This document shows positions 25,799 through 34,876 of a stretch of DNA of 64,000 nt, piece by piece. How positions within the stretch are numbered: position 1 is the first letter of the stretch; each line of letters starts with the position of its first letter. Position numbers and translations under genes: made by a program. Below the pieces are notes generated by a model. The model saw only the letters and a list, made by a program, of their open reading frames with translations. It was not told the origin of the DNA and ran no database searches. The stretch spans positions 62,001 to 126,000 of the forward strand of contig JAEZYD010000047.1 in the NCBI GenBank assembly GCA_023419375.1, read 5' to 3'. The DNA comes from Pseudomonadota bacterium. GTDB taxonomy: Bacteria > Desulfobacterota > Desulfovibrionia > Desulfovibrionales > Desulfovibrionaceae.

Positions 25799-26203
25799 AT
25801 GCCGCTTTCCGATCATTTAGAACTTATGCAGCGCCTCTGTGCCAAAGCTGGACAGGACCATGAATGCCCCATCGAAACACACTTTCGTGCAGGCCTTATG
25901 TCACTCAAGGAATTCAGCACGGATTATGATTCCATAGTTGACGAGCACAACCCCTTTTATCAGGAATTTACAAAATACCTGAACCAGGATGCCCTGGAGA
26001 CTGACGATCTGTTTTCGCTCTTTGAATGTCTGGTGATCTTTATCCGCATGCGCCAGATGGCGCACTCAGGGATTGAGCTCAGCGTCAGGGAACAGAACGT
26101 GCTGGACTATTTTGAATCCTGCGGCGAATGGGCGTCACGTGACAATACGCTCGTGAGCAACTGGTACTGGAAGCAACTACCAGCCAAGCAACGCAGCCAC
26201 TAG
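25799..26203 (+). CDS. Protein of unknown function (134 aa)
   Basis: A 134-residue acidic protein starting MPLSDHLELMQRLCAKAGQD. The ATG at 25799 follows CAGGAG; upstream in-frame codons to 25742 are not supported. It looks entirely helical, with aromatic and acidic clusters (NPFYQEFTKYLNQDALETDD, FSLFECLVIFIRMRQMA), three cysteines and no signal peptide or membrane segment. No known domain is recognised. It sits alone between two terminators. Confidence 0.7.
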   Translation: MPLSDHLELMQRLCAKAGQDHECPIETHFRAGLMSLKEFSTDYDSIVDEHNPFYQEFTKYLNQDALETDDLFSLFECLVIFIRMRQMAHSGIELSVREQNVLDYFESCGEWASRDNTLVSNWYWKQLPAKQRSH

Positions 26204-26267
26204 CGAACAATCACCCCGCAAAGGATTATCCAGGCGCATCCATCAAACCGCCAGACGATCTATGCGC

Positions 26268-26299
26268 AAAGGCCGCCCAGCACTGCTGGGCGGCCTTTT
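26268..26299 (+). terminator. Terminator of the 134-residue protein gene
   Basis: AAAGGCCGCCCAG (26268-26280) and its exact complement (26286-26298) pair around CACTG; the T run is short (TTTT). Confidence 0.88.
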
Positions 26300-26470
26300 A
26301 AACATATGTGCTACGGCTATGCCACCAGCATTCTATAAAACAGCAGGATTAAGCATCACCAGTACTGCGCGGATGATGCCCGAGGTGGTGCTGTTGCGCG
26401 TGAAGGGAACGTGCGTTGCGCCAGAACCTCACCTTCCAAAGCCGATCAACTTGGAAATTTGATAAAATAT

Positions 26471-26505
26471 AGGTGCGGCCCTCCCCACAGTGGAGAACCG
26501 CACCT
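26471..26505 (-). terminator. Probable terminator of the lactate-oxidation operon
   Basis: On the minus strand AGGTGCGG and CCGCACCT pair, with an inner CTCC/GGAG pairing, followed by the weak T-rich tract ATATTTTAT. A second inverted repeat (TTCCTGCGGAT, 26516-26526, with 26545-26555) lies between it and the lldH stop. Confidence 0.5.
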
Positions 26506-26569
26506 TCCCTCAACTTTCCTGCGGATGAAGAGCCGTGGCTTTCAATCCGCAGGAAGATGTTTCGTTGGA

Positions 26570-28720
26570 TTATTTCTTCAGGTTTTCAGCCAGGAGCTCG
26601 GCAATATGATCAACCTTGATCTTGAGGCCCTGCTTTTCAGCACCGCCGCGGATCTGCATGACGCAGCCGGGGCAGTCCACCACCAGGCGGTCTGCGCCAG
26701 TGGCCTTCATGTTGGCGATCTTCTTGTCCAGCAGCTGGGCCGAGATTTCGGGGAACTTCACAGAGTAGCTGCCGCCAAAGCCGCAGCACACTTCTTCTTC
26801 CTCGCAAGGCACGTATTCAGCCGCATCGCCAATCAGGTCGCGGGGGGCCTTTTTGACGCCCAGGCCACGGCACAGGTGGCACGAGGCATGGTAGGTGACC
26901 TTCTGCGCGGACTTGTTGAAGTCCTCGGCCTTGAGGCCCAGCACGTCATGCACAAAGGAGCTGAAGTCGATGATCTTGGCCGCAAAGGCCTGCGCTTCCA
27001 CCGTGGAGAAATCCTGATCCAGAATTTCAGGGTAGTGGTGCTTGAGATGACCGGCGCAGCTGGCGCACAGCGTGATGATGTAGTCGTAGTTGCCGCCACG
27101 GAAGGCCGCAATGTTCTGCTTGGCCACGTCCATGGAGGTTTTGCGCTGGCCCATCATTTCGAGGGGCAGGCCGCAGCAGGACTGTTCCATGGGGAAGTCC
27201 ACGGCCACGTTCTTGGCGGCCAGAATCTTCACGCAGGCTTCCAGTTCTTCGGGGTAGATGAAGTCCTGGGCGCAACCGCTGAAGATAGCCACGCGGAAGG
27301 TGGGGTTCTGCACCTTGGGGGCCAGTTCGGGCCAACGGTCGCGGAAGGACTTGTTGGCAATGGCGGGCAGAGCCTTGAAGTTATGCTTGCCAAGGAAGAC
27401 GGCAGGCAGATGGCGCTGGAACTGCGCGCCGCGCGTGAAGGGCTTCTGGGCGAAGCTGGCGAACTTGAGCAGCTTGTGGAACAGCTTGCGGTTCTTCATC
27501 ACAGCGGAAAGCAGGTTGGCTTCGATGGGCGCGCCCTGTTCCACGTTGAGGCGCGAGCGCACTTCGCGGATAAGACGCGGCAGGTCGATGCCGCCAGCGC
27601 ACACATTGGCGCACGATTCGCAGCCCATGCAGTTCTGGCTGAGAATACGGGCGCGATCCTTGCCGTGGAAGAAGTAGGTAAGGATCAGGCCGATGGCGCC
27701 AATGTAGATGTAGCCCATCTTGTGGCCGCCCACGAGGCGGTACACGGGGCAGACGTTGGCGCACGCGCCGCAGCGCACGCAGCGGAACACCTGCGAGAAC
27801 AGGGGATCCTTGGCGATTTCGGTACGGCCGTTATCAAGGAAGATAACGTGCAGGATTTTTTTGTCGTCGGCATTGGCCGCGCAGGGGCCTGCGCCGCACA
27901 TCCAGGTAACATAGGAGGTAAGGCGCTGGGCGGTGGCGTTGCGGGGCAGCACCTGAAGGGCCACCAGGGCATCGTCCAGTTTGGCAACGAGCTTGTCCAG
28001 ACCGGCAATGGCAACGTGCACACGCGGCAGGGTCGTAACCATGCGGGCGTTGCCTTCGTTGGTCACGGTGGAGATGGCGCCGTTTTCGGCCACGGCAAAG
28101 TTACAGCCGCTCACGCCCATGTCGGCGGCGATGAACTTGCGGCGCAACTGCACGCGGGCCACCTTGACCAGGCGCTGCACGTCAGAATCCTGCTTGACGC
28201 CGGTGGCCTTGGTGAAGTCGTCGGCCACCTGATAGCGCGAAAGGTGGATGGCGGGCATAACCATGTGCGAAGGACCTTCGTGGCGCAGCTGGATGATCCA
28301 TTCGCCAAGGTCGGTTTCGTCCACGATCAGGCCGTTGCCTTCCAGCGCGGTGTTCAGGCCGATTTCTTCGGCAGTCATGGACTTGGACTTGACCACCTTC
28401 TTCACTTTGTTTTCTTTGGCGATGCGCACGATCATGTCGTTGGCTTCGGCAGCGGTGGCGGCACGGTGCACGTGCACGCCGCGCTTTTCAGCTTCGGCCT
28501 TGAACTGAGCGTACAGTTCGTCCATGTGCTGACAGGCGTAGTCCTTGGCGTCGGCGATCTGCTTGATCAGCGCCTTCTCGTCCACTTCCTTGAACACGGC
28601 TTCGCGGTTGGCGCGGTAGGCCACGGCAAAGGTATCAAGGGTACGACGCAGAAATTCGTCGTTCAGGGCTTCGTCCAGTTCCTTATGATATCCCGATGAG
28701 CTCTTGAGGGCGTCATGCAT
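26570..28720 (-). CDS. L-lactate dehydrogenase Fe-S protein, LldF-LldE fusion (LdhH-like)
   Basis: This 716-residue protein joins LldF-like and LldE-like parts of the LldEFG (LutABC) L-lactate dehydrogenase complex. Residues 1-300 form a LUD domain (VVKSKSMTAEEIGLNTALEG, GVSGCNFAVAENGAISTVTN). Two [4Fe-4S] motifs follow: CVRCGACANVCPVYR (314-328) and CMGCESCANVCAGG (364-377). The C-terminal third has two CCG domains (SGCAQDF... MEQSCCGLPLEM; CHLCRGLG... EEVCCGFGGSYS; CPGCVMQ), as in heterodisulfide-reductase-type subunits. It is known in Desulfovibrio that this fused form pairs with the small LUD protein encoded just upstream to oxidise L-lactate. The start follows that gene's stop by 3 bases with GGAGG upstream. 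Confidence 0.93.
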   Translation of the reverse strand: MHDALKSSSGYHKELDEALNDEFLRRTLDTFAVAYRANREAVFKEVDEKALIKQIADAKDYACQHMDELYAQFKAEAEKRGVHVHRAATAAEANDMIVRIAKENKVKKVVKSKSMTAEEIGLNTALEGNGLIVDETDLGEWIIQLRHEGPSHMVMPAIHLSRYQVADDFTKATGVKQDSDVQRLVKVARVQLRRKFIAADMGVSGCNFAVAENGAISTVTNEGNARMVTTLPRVHVAIAGLDKLVAKLDDALVALQVLPRNATAQRLTSYVTWMCGAGPCAANADDKKILHVIFLDNGRTEIAKDPLFSQVFRCVRCGACANVCPVYRLVGGHKMGYIYIGAIGLILTYFFHGKDRARILSQNCMGCESCANVCAGGIDLPRLIREVRSRLNVEQGAPIEANLLSAVMKNRKLFHKLLKFASFAQKPFTRGAQFQRHLPAVFLGKHNFKALPAIANKSFRDRWPELAPKVQNPTFRVAIFSGCAQDFIYPEELEACVKILAAKNVAVDFPMEQSCCGLPLEMMGQRKTSMDVAKQNIAAFRGGNYDYIITLCASCAGHLKHHYPEILDQDFSTVEAQAFAAKIIDFSSFVHDVLGLKAEDFNKSAQKVTYHASCHLCRGLGVKKAPRDLIGDAAEYVPCEEEEVCCGFGGSYSVKFPEISAQLLDKKIANMKATGADRLVVDCPGCVMQIRGGAEKQGLKIKVDHIAELLAENLKK

Positions 28721-28723
28721 GGG

Positions 28724-29350
28724 TTAGTCCTCCAGCAGAATGATATGCAGTTCCAGCGGCCCATGCACGCCCACGGCAGCCACGCGCTCAATGTCGGCGG
28801 TACGGCTGGGGCCAGTCACCAGGGTGGTGTACGTGGCAGTACCTTCGTTCATGCGCTCGCGCAGCAACTGGGCTATGGAGGGCAGATCGGGGTAGATGGT
28901 GGACTTGCGCAGCATCAGCACGGAAACTTCCGAGATCATGCCGGTAAGGCGCACGTCTTCGCTGTCGGTATTGAGCAGGCAGGTGCCGCTGGCGGCAACG
29001 CCAAGCTCAGCGGTGGAAACGCCCACGTCAATACCGGCAAGATAATTGCGCAGCCCTTCGCGGATGCACAGAAAACCTTTTTCTTCACAGGCAGCTGCCA
29101 GCGCGGCAAAGTCGGCGTCGCCAAGCTGCGGCGCTGCCACAACGCGCTGCACGCGCGTGGGAACCTTATTGGGGCCAAGGGGGCCTTGTTCCGTGCCGGG
29201 TTCGTCAGCCAAAAGCTCTGCGGGAGCCTTGTTGGCGCAAACGTCCACAACATACTGCAAGGCGGCTGCCATGTTGGGCACTTCCTGCACCACGGCGGTA
29301 ACAGCCGCAGCCTTGGCGGAAAAGGCTTCTACCAATTCCTGATGTGTCAT
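28724..29350 (-). CDS. lldG: L-lactate dehydrogenase subunit LldG (LutC, LUD domain)
   Basis: A 208-residue LUD-domain protein, the small subunit of the LldEFG/LutABC-type L-lactate dehydrogenase. Family sequence: GLRNYLAGIDVGVSTAELGV, AASGTCLLNTDSEDVRLTGM, then TYTTLVTGPSRTADIERVAA and VGVHGPLELHIILLED, which match LutC C-termini. The ATG at 29350 has AAGGAG seven bases upstream; the frame stays open about 80 codons further, but this is unlike the family. It lies between the GlcF-like gene and lldFE on the same strand, with 246 bases to the former. Confidence 0.92.
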   Translation of the reverse strand: MTHQELVEAFSAKAAAVTAVVQEVPNMAAALQYVVDVCANKAPAELLADEPGTEQGPLGPNKVPTRVQRVVAAPQLGDADFAALAAACEEKGFLCIREGLRNYLAGIDVGVSTAELGVAASGTCLLNTDSEDVRLTGMISEVSVLMLRKSTIYPDLPSIAQLLRERMNEGTATYTTLVTGPSRTADIERVAAVGVHGPLELHIILLED

Positions 29351-29596
29351 AAACAACTCCTTTTTCAAAACACGCCGGGTTCTTGAACCATGCAGCTTCG
29401 CCGCGAAAAGTAGTGTGCAGAGGGCCGGATTCGCCCACTGCCCTTGTTTGCGCTCATATTCCTGCGAACGGCGTAACACGCCCATAGCTTCAAAAACAAA
29501 CCCCCACGGCTCTTCTTCAGATGGGCATTCTGGCAGAATAACCGCCGGGTTGATAAACGCGGCGGAGGAACCACAGTCCCCCGCCGCGCTCATATG

Positions 29597-30892
29597 TTAC
29601 TTCAGGCTTTCAGCGTACAACTCCACAGTGTGCTTGACGCGCACGGAGTCGTGGTTGTGCGAAAGCACGTCCTCAAGCTGCATCATGCAGGCAGGGCAAC
29701 CGGCGGCCACAATCTTGGCACCGGAAGCTACCACATTGTTGCGCTTGCGCTGGCCGATCTTGCGCGAATAGTCGTAGTGGAAGAGGTTGAACGATCCGCC
29801 GCAGCCGCAGCAGCGGTCAGCTTCGGCCATTTCCGTAATCTTGTAGGCCGGATTGGCCTCAACAACGGAACGGGGCTGGCTGACAACGCCAAGCGACTTC
29901 TTGAGGTGGCAAGAATCGTGGTAGGTCACGCTGACGGCATTTTCCTGAGCCTGCTCGGCGGGCTGCACCTTGAGCACATCCACCAGGAAGGCATTGATGT
30001 CCATGGCCTTGGCGGCCAGTTCTTCAATCTTGTGCTTTTCAGCAGAACCCAGGCGGTGCGCGTAGCGGGGCCACAGTTCCTTGACCGTGGAGGTGCAGGA
30101 ACCGCAGGGGCTGAGAATATAGTCGAAGTCGCCGTTTTTGAGGGCTTCCACGTTCACGCGCATCTGCTCCACCATGCCCTTGGCATCGCCGGACGAAAGC
30201 GCCGGGATACCACAGCAGGTGAGATTTTTGGGCATGAACACGGCCACGTTGTGATAACGCAGCACCTTCAGGCAGGCTTCTGCCATATCGGTGTACATTT
30301 TGTCGCCCACGCAGCCGGGGAAGAACGCCACCTTGAGCCCGCCAGCGCGGCGGGGTTCGTCAAGCGCGCCGTAGCGTGCGTGCAGAGGCGTTTTTGCCAG
30401 GGGGTGGATGTGACGGTCGCCCAGCATAAAGTTGAGCAGAGGCGCGCACACGGTGCCCTGCGCGTCGTTGCTCGAGCCAAAGATCAGGCCCTGCATGGGC
30501 GCGCCAACGCGCATGGCGAAGTTGAAGAGGCCAGGCTTGGTCAGAAGCGAACGGAAGATCATCTTCTTGACCGGGTGCAGGCCGATGAACTCGTTTACGA
30601 TTTCACGGGCTTCCATGAAGACGTCCATAATCTGGACGCCGGGCGGGCAGGACGCCTGACAGGAACCGCACAAAAGGCAGCGGCCCAGTTTGTCGGCCAC
30701 AGCCGCAGGGTCCTGAATCATCTCATGGGCCAGGTTATCAATAAGGGCCAGCTTGCCGCGAGCCACGTCAGCTTCCATACCGGTGGCGCCGAACATGGGG
30801 CACACGGCCTGGCACATGCCGCATTTCATGCAGGCAGTGATCCTGTCGTCCAGGGCCATAAGGCGCTGGGCCAGTTCGTGCATAGTACTCAT
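29597..30892 (-). CDS. Lactate/glycolate oxidase iron-sulfur subunit (GlcF-like)
   Basis: A 431-residue Fe-S protein starting MSTMHELAQRLMALDDRI. It has two ferredoxin motifs, CMKCGMCQAVCPMFG (about 21-35) and CLLCGSCQASCPPGV (about 71-85), and two CCG domains (FFPGCVGDKMY... LTCCGIPAL; CHLKKSLGV... DRCCGCGGSFN; CPACMMQLEDV). GlcF-type subunits pass electrons from the flavoprotein GlcD/Dld to the quinone pool or other carriers. It lies 120 bases downstream of the GlcD-like gene. In known Desulfovibrio loci the same pair is linked to D-lactate oxidation. CAGGAG precedes the ATG at 30892. Confidence 0.92.
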   Translation of the reverse strand: MSTMHELAQRLMALDDRITACMKCGMCQAVCPMFGATGMEADVARGKLALIDNLAHEMIQDPAAVADKLGRCLLCGSCQASCPPGVQIMDVFMEAREIVNEFIGLHPVKKMIFRSLLTKPGLFNFAMRVGAPMQGLIFGSSNDAQGTVCAPLLNFMLGDRHIHPLAKTPLHARYGALDEPRRAGGLKVAFFPGCVGDKMYTDMAEACLKVLRYHNVAVFMPKNLTCCGIPALSSGDAKGMVEQMRVNVEALKNGDFDYILSPCGSCTSTVKELWPRYAHRLGSAEKHKIEELAAKAMDINAFLVDVLKVQPAEQAQENAVSVTYHDSCHLKKSLGVVSQPRSVVEANPAYKITEMAEADRCCGCGGSFNLFHYDYSRKIGQRKRNNVVASGAKIVAAGCPACMMQLEDVLSHNHDSVRVKHTVELYAESLK

Positions 30893-31012
30893 GAAACGCT
30901 CCTGGAGCGGTTGAATTTTTGCTCTTGCCCGGTAGCGCCCGCACAGGGCGGGCAACCCCCGGAAAAGACGGGGGCCAAAAGACCCCGCCTCTGCAATGCC
31001 GGAGCGAACTGC

Positions 31013-32398
31013 CTAGATGCCCACCAGCTTGGTGGAGTTAAGCAGTCCCTTGGGGTCAAGAGCCCGGCGCAGCCGCTGCGAGAACAGAATGGTGCCGCGA
31101 GAGGTTTCCTTTTCCATCCACTTGGACTTGGCGGTGCCGATGCCGTGTTCGCCGGAGAGCGTACCCTTCAGCTTGATAGCCGTATCGAACATTTCGTCGA
31201 TGGCTTCTTCCACGCGCTTGAATTCGTCGGCGTCGCGCTTGTCGCACAAGAAGGTGGGATGCAGGTTGCCGTCGCCAGCGTGGCCAAAGGTGCCCACTTC
31301 AAGGCGGTACTTGGCCGCGATGTCGTTGACGGCCTTGACCATGGCGGGGATCTGCGAACGCGGCACGGTGGCGTCTTCAAGCACGGTGGTGGGCCGGGCG
31401 CGGGCCAGCACGGGCAGGGCCATGCGGCGGGCTTCCCACAGCTTGAACTTTTCGGCGGCGTCCTTGGGCACGTGCACGGCGGTGGCGTGATTGGCCTTCA
31501 GCACCTTTTCAACGGCTTCGGCGTCGTCCGCAACCTGGGCGGGGTGGCCGTCCACTTCGATGAGCAGGATGGCGCCGGCTTCGCGCGGCAGACCAGCCTT
31601 GGTGAAGTCGTCAACGCGCACGATGGTGTTGTTGTCGAGGAATTCGAGAGTACAGGGCACAACGTGGGCAGCAATGATGCCCGCCACGGCGTCGGCGGCG
31701 TCCTGCACGTCAGAGAACACGGCCATCAGGGCCTTGGAGGCCTTGGGCGGCGGCACGAGCTTGAGGATGGCTTCAGAAATGACGCCCAGCGTGCCTTCAG
31801 ACTGCACCATCATGCCGGCGAGGTTGTAGCCGGTAACGCACTTGACCGTGCGCGAACCGGATTTGACCACTTCGCCCGTGGCGTCGAAAAATTCGATGCC
31901 CATGAGGTAATCCTTGGTAACGCCGTACTTGAGGCCGCGCAGGCCGCCAGCGTTTTCAGCAATGTTGCCCGCAAGGGTGGACACTGCCTGGGAACCCGGA
32001 TCGGGGGGGTAGAAAAGATTTTTCTTGGCAACGGTAGCCGCAAATTCGGCAGTAATGACGCCCGGTTCCACCACAGCGTAGAGGTCGTCAGAATTGATTT
32101 CAATGATGCGGTTAAGGCCGGTGGTCAGAATAACCACAGTTTCGGACTTGTCCGGGATGGTGCCGCCGGAAAGGTTGGTTCCCGCGCCGCGCACGGTCAT
32201 GGGGATACCGTTGTCATACAGTTTTTTCACACACTGGCCGAGCTGTTCCTTGGTCGTGGGGCGCACCACCAAAGAAGGCATGACCGGCGGCAACACCGCA
32301 GAATCATACGAATAGCTCATGCGGTCGGCTTCGGAACTGAACACGTTTTCCTTGCCGATCATGTCTTCAAAATCCTTAATCAACGCCTGGCTTGCCAT
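31013..32398 (-). CDS. FAD-linked D-lactate dehydrogenase / glycolate oxidase subunit (GlcD family)
   Basis: A 461-residue FAD-binding (PCMH-type) oxidase. The FAD domain includes VVRPTTKEQLGQCVKKLYD, TVRGAGTNLSGGTIPDKS, VVEPGVITAEF, PPDPGSQAVSTLAGNIAENA and KCVTGYNLAGMMV; the C-terminal domain has VGTFGHAGDGNLHP and GTLSGEHGIGTAKSKWM. It is the catalytic flavoprotein of D-lactate (or glycolate) oxidation. AAGGAGG precedes the start. As the first gene of the lactate block it heads the run GlcD-like, GlcF-like, LldG, LldFE. The lactate permease, pta, ackA and pyruvate oxidoreductase genes often found next to it in Desulfovibrio are not in this window. Confidence 0.93.
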   Translation of the reverse strand: MASQALIKDFEDMIGKENVFSSEADRMSYSYDSAVLPPVMPSLVVRPTTKEQLGQCVKKLYDNGIPMTVRGAGTNLSGGTIPDKSETVVILTTGLNRIIEINSDDLYAVVEPGVITAEFAATVAKKNLFYPPDPGSQAVSTLAGNIAENAGGLRGLKYGVTKDYLMGIEFFDATGEVVKSGSRTVKCVTGYNLAGMMVQSEGTLGVISEAILKLVPPPKASKALMAVFSDVQDAADAVAGIIAAHVVPCTLEFLDNNTIVRVDDFTKAGLPREAGAILLIEVDGHPAQVADDAEAVEKVLKANHATAVHVPKDAAEKFKLWEARRMALPVLARARPTTVLEDATVPRSQIPAMVKAVNDIAAKYRLEVGTFGHAGDGNLHPTFLCDKRDADEFKRVEEAIDEMFDTAIKLKGTLSGEHGIGTAKSKWMEKETSRGTILFSQRLRRALDPKGLLNSTKLVGI

Positions 32399-32990
32399 AA
32401 GGCCTCCTTAAAAGTCCGTCATGAACGTCTTTATGGTAAGGCACAGACCTCGCGCCCCTTGCGCGGGCCTGACAGATTTGGATTCCCATACGGTTGTTTG
32501 AACAGTCGGTCAACTTTTTTACGAGAATGTAGTCGTATAGCGTTGTTTGACAAGTTTGCAAAGGGCACGAGCCAAAAAACTTTGGTATCACAGTCTGACA
32601 TTCTCGCAAAAAGCTTGCCCACTGTCGTTGCCCCCATACCGGGCCAATGCAATCTGCATCATTGCAATTCAAATCGTTTTAAACAGTTAAGCATTATACG
32701 CGGTATTGTGAAGACGCAGAGCCCGCAATGTTTCCTGCCTTCTGCCGGGAAGGAACACATAAAAAAATTCTGCGGCTGCCATGAAAAAAATATTCCGAGT
32801 TTTCCAAACGGATCGCAAAACTCTACCAGAGAGGAGACGTGAAAGGACGGCCCATTTGCCGGGCAGACATGCCGGAATCAGGCGCTTGTGAGGATGTGGC
32901 GGCGCAGCGCGCGCCGCCACCAAAAAATACCGCTGCCAATAGCTGCCGTCAACGGCAGATACCAGCGAATATGCCCGGAGGGAAATTCTG
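32399..32990 (-). promoter_or_regulatory. Leader region of the lactate-oxidation operon
   Basis: This 590-base gap has no credible gene. It carries two copies of GTTGTTTGA (32493-32501 and 32542-32550), 49 bases apart, which may bind a regulator. A weak minus-strand promoter could be TTGCAA (32561-32556) with TATACG (32539-32534), 16-base spacer. A perfect 10-base-pair GC hairpin lies at 32896-32920 (GTGGCGGCGC arms), 3' of the cytochrome gene; it has no T run. No sigma-54 site with correct spacing was found. Confidence 0.45.
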
Positions 32991-33551
32991 TTAGCTTGCC
33001 TGAGGCTTCTTTGCCGCAGCCCGCTTCCAAAAGAAAAAATGCCCCAGAGCCATGCCGCCATGCCCAACGGCATAGGCCATCAAAAGCCATACAAAGAGGC
33101 TGTGCAGGCTTGCCGCGGTGTGCGAGGCATCACCCAATTGCCATGTGCGGAACCACCACAAACCCGTGAGCAAGACCATGCTCAAAGCGCCCATGCCAAG
33201 CCCCTGCACTACGCAGGCAAGCCCCTTGGGGCGCGGCGCGATAATCAGCTTGCCGCTGCGTATGGCCGCAACGTCTCTGGCAAGCTGATCCATGTCGCCC
33301 CACAGATAGGGAAAATAGTGGCGCGGCCCACGCATGCAAAGCCCGCATGCCACAAGGCCAAATCCCAGCACGCACAACACAAGGCCCAAGATCATGTGGA
33401 CAGTGCCAAGGCCAAACAGTTGCGTCAGCACCTGCGCCAGTATCAGGCAGACCACCAGCGCGTGCAAAAAACGCAGCACCGGGGGCTGAAAAAATCCGAG
33501 AAACTTCCACAGCAAACCCAACTGGGTTTTCAGCATATCACCCAAGCCCAT
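32991..33551 (-). CDS. Cytochrome b561-like membrane protein
   Basis: A 186-residue protein with four likely membrane segments (FLHALVVCLILAQVLTQLF, MILGLVLCVLGFGLVACGL, GLGMGALSMVLLTGLWWF, SLHSLFVWLLMAYAVGHGG). Histidines sit where heme b ligands are expected in the cytochrome b561/Ni-hydrogenase cytochrome family: RFLHA, TVHMILG, SLHSL and VGHGGMALGHFF. It probably moves electrons across or along the inner membrane. The ATG at 33551 follows GGGAG; an ATG at 33581 is less likely. It stands alone, with the terminator of ribBA upstream of it. Confidence 0.75.
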   Translation of the reverse strand: MGLGDMLKTQLGLLWKFLGFFQPPVLRFLHALVVCLILAQVLTQLFGLGTVHMILGLVLCVLGFGLVACGLCMRGPRHYFPYLWGDMDQLARDVAAIRSGKLIIAPRPKGLACVVQGLGMGALSMVLLTGLWWFRTWQLGDASHTAASLHSLFVWLLMAYAVGHGGMALGHFFFWKRAAAKKPQAS

Positions 33552-33622
33552 AGAGTCGCTCCCTGTTTTGCAACTATTCAAGAACGGCGGCGCAACAGCG
33601 CGCCTGTGGCTTCAATCCCTGC

Positions 33623-33654
33623 AAAAAAACAAGCGCCGCCCCAAGGGGCGGCGC
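33623..33654 (-). terminator. Terminator of ribBA
   Basis: On the minus strand GCGCCGCCCC and GGGGCGGCGC pair around TT, followed by TTGTTTTTTT. The stop codon of ribBA is only 8 bases before the stem. Confidence 0.9.
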
Positions 33655-33661
33655 AACAGAT

Positions 33662-34876
33662 CTAGTGGTGGCACGAGCATGAAAGCATGTGCGCCATCTT
33701 TTCCTTCTTGGTGCGCAGATAGTTTTCATTCTCCGGGCAGGCTTCCATTTCAATGGGCACCCGCTCCACAATCTCGATGCCGTAACCGGAAAGCCCCACA
33801 ATCTTTTTGGGGTTATTGGTCAGCAGACGGATCTTGTGGATGCCCAGATCAACCAGCATCTGCGCGCCAGTGCCGTAGTCGCGCAAATCCGGGGGAAAGC
33901 CCAGCTTGCGGTTGGCTTCGACCGTGTCGTAGCCCTCATCCTGCAAGGCGTAGGCCTTGATCTTGTTGGCAAGACCGATGCCGCGCCCTTCCTGACGCAT
34001 GTAGAGCAGCGCGCCGCGCCCTTCTTTTTCAATCTGGCGCAGGGCAGCACCCAACTGGCCGCCGCAGTCGCAGCGCAGCGAACCCAGGGCATCGCCCGTG
34101 AGGCATTCGCTGTGAATGCGGGTCAGCACCGGTTCCGGCGTCGAAAGGTCGCCCTTCACAAGTGCCAGATGCGTACCGGGTTCATTTTCGCTTTCATAGG
34201 CAATAACCGAGAATTCGCCAAAACGCGTGGGCAGGTGGGCCTGCGCCACACGGCGCACCGAAACCTGACCCCGGTCAAGGCGATAACGGATGAGATCCTT
34301 GACCGCGGCAATTTTGAGGCCATGTTCTTCGGCAAAAATTTCGAGGTCGGGCATGCGCGCCATGGTGCCGTCGTCGCGCATGATTTCGCAGATGACAGAC
34401 GCAGGCTTGAGCCCGGCCAAGCGGGAAAGGTCAACGCCGCCTTCGGTCTGCCCGGCGCGCGAAAGCACGCCGCCAGCCTTGGCCCGCAGGGGGAAGATAT
34501 GACCGGGGGTGACGATGTCGTCAGGCCGCACGTTGTCTGCCACGGCAGCCCGAATGGTCGTGGCGCGGTCGGCGGCGGAAATGCCCGTGGTCACGCCCTC
34601 GCGGGCTTCAATGGAAATGGTGAAGTTCGTGCCAAAGCGCGAGCCGTTGCGCTGGGTCATCAGGGGCAATTGCAAGCGGTCAATGATTTCGGGAGCCATA
34701 GGCAGGCAGATGAGCCCCCTGCCGAACTTGGCCATAAAATTGATGGCTTCCGGAGTCACATGCTCGGCGGCCATGGTCAGGTCGCCTTCGTTTTCGCGGC
34801 CTTCGTCATCTACCAGAATAATCATTTTGCCCTGCCGGATGTCGGCAATGGCCTCTTCAATGCTGCACAATGGCAT
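33662..34876 (-). CDS. ribBA: Bifunctional DHBP synthase / GTP cyclohydrolase II (RibBA)
   Basis: A 404-residue fusion of two early riboflavin enzymes. Residues 1-200 are 3,4-dihydroxy-2-butanone 4-phosphate synthase (ILVDDEGRENEGDLTMAAEH, GVTTGISAADRATTIRA, GHIFPLRAKAGGVLSRAGQT). Residues about 205-390 are GTP cyclohydrolase II, with zinc ligands in SECLTGDALGSLRCDCGGQL and catalytic RQEGRGIGLANKIKAY. It ends with a His/Cys tail (MLSCSCHH). AAGGAAG precedes the ATG. No FMN riboswitch sequence is seen upstream. Confidence 0.96.
   Translation of the reverse strand: MPLCSIEEAIADIRQGKMIILVDDEGRENEGDLTMAAEHVTPEAINFMAKFGRGLICLPMAPEIIDRLQLPLMTQRNGSRFGTNFTISIEAREGVTTGISAADRATTIRAAVADNVRPDDIVTPGHIFPLRAKAGGVLSRAGQTEGGVDLSRLAGLKPASVICEIMRDDGTMARMPDLEIFAEEHGLKIAAVKDLIRYRLDRGQVSVRRVAQAHLPTRFGEFSVIAYESENEPGTHLALVKGDLSTPEPVLTRIHSECLTGDALGSLRCDCGGQLGAALRQIEKEGRGALLYMRQEGRGIGLANKIKAYALQDEGYDTVEANRKLGFPPDLRDYGTGAQMLVDLGIHKIRLLTNNPKKIVGLSGYGIEIVERVPIEMEACPENENYLRTKKEKMAHMLSCSCHH

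Larger units (their letters stand above)
26204..26569. other. Convergent intergenic region
   Basis: This region holds the plus-strand terminator at 26268, the minus-strand hairpins at 26471-26555, and about 160 bases (26300-26460) with no recognised feature. It separates the 134-residue protein gene from the lactate operon on the opposite strand. Confidence 0.5.

Noticed and set aside
26300..26430. Short minus-strand frame that reads like a protein tail (THVPFTRNSTTSGIIRAVL)
   Set aside because: It has only about 30 codons after a stop, no start codon with a ribosome binding site, and no recognised homologue.
32555..32585. Sigma-54 promoter before the lactate operon
   Set aside because: The minus strand has TGGC and TTTGC, but the GG-GC spacing is two bases too long.
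29594..32842. A 1082-codon open frame on the plus strand
   Set aside because: It runs antisense to the GlcF-like and GlcD-like genes, has a His/Gly/Ala-biased composition typical of the reverse of GC-rich coding DNA, and shows no family motif.
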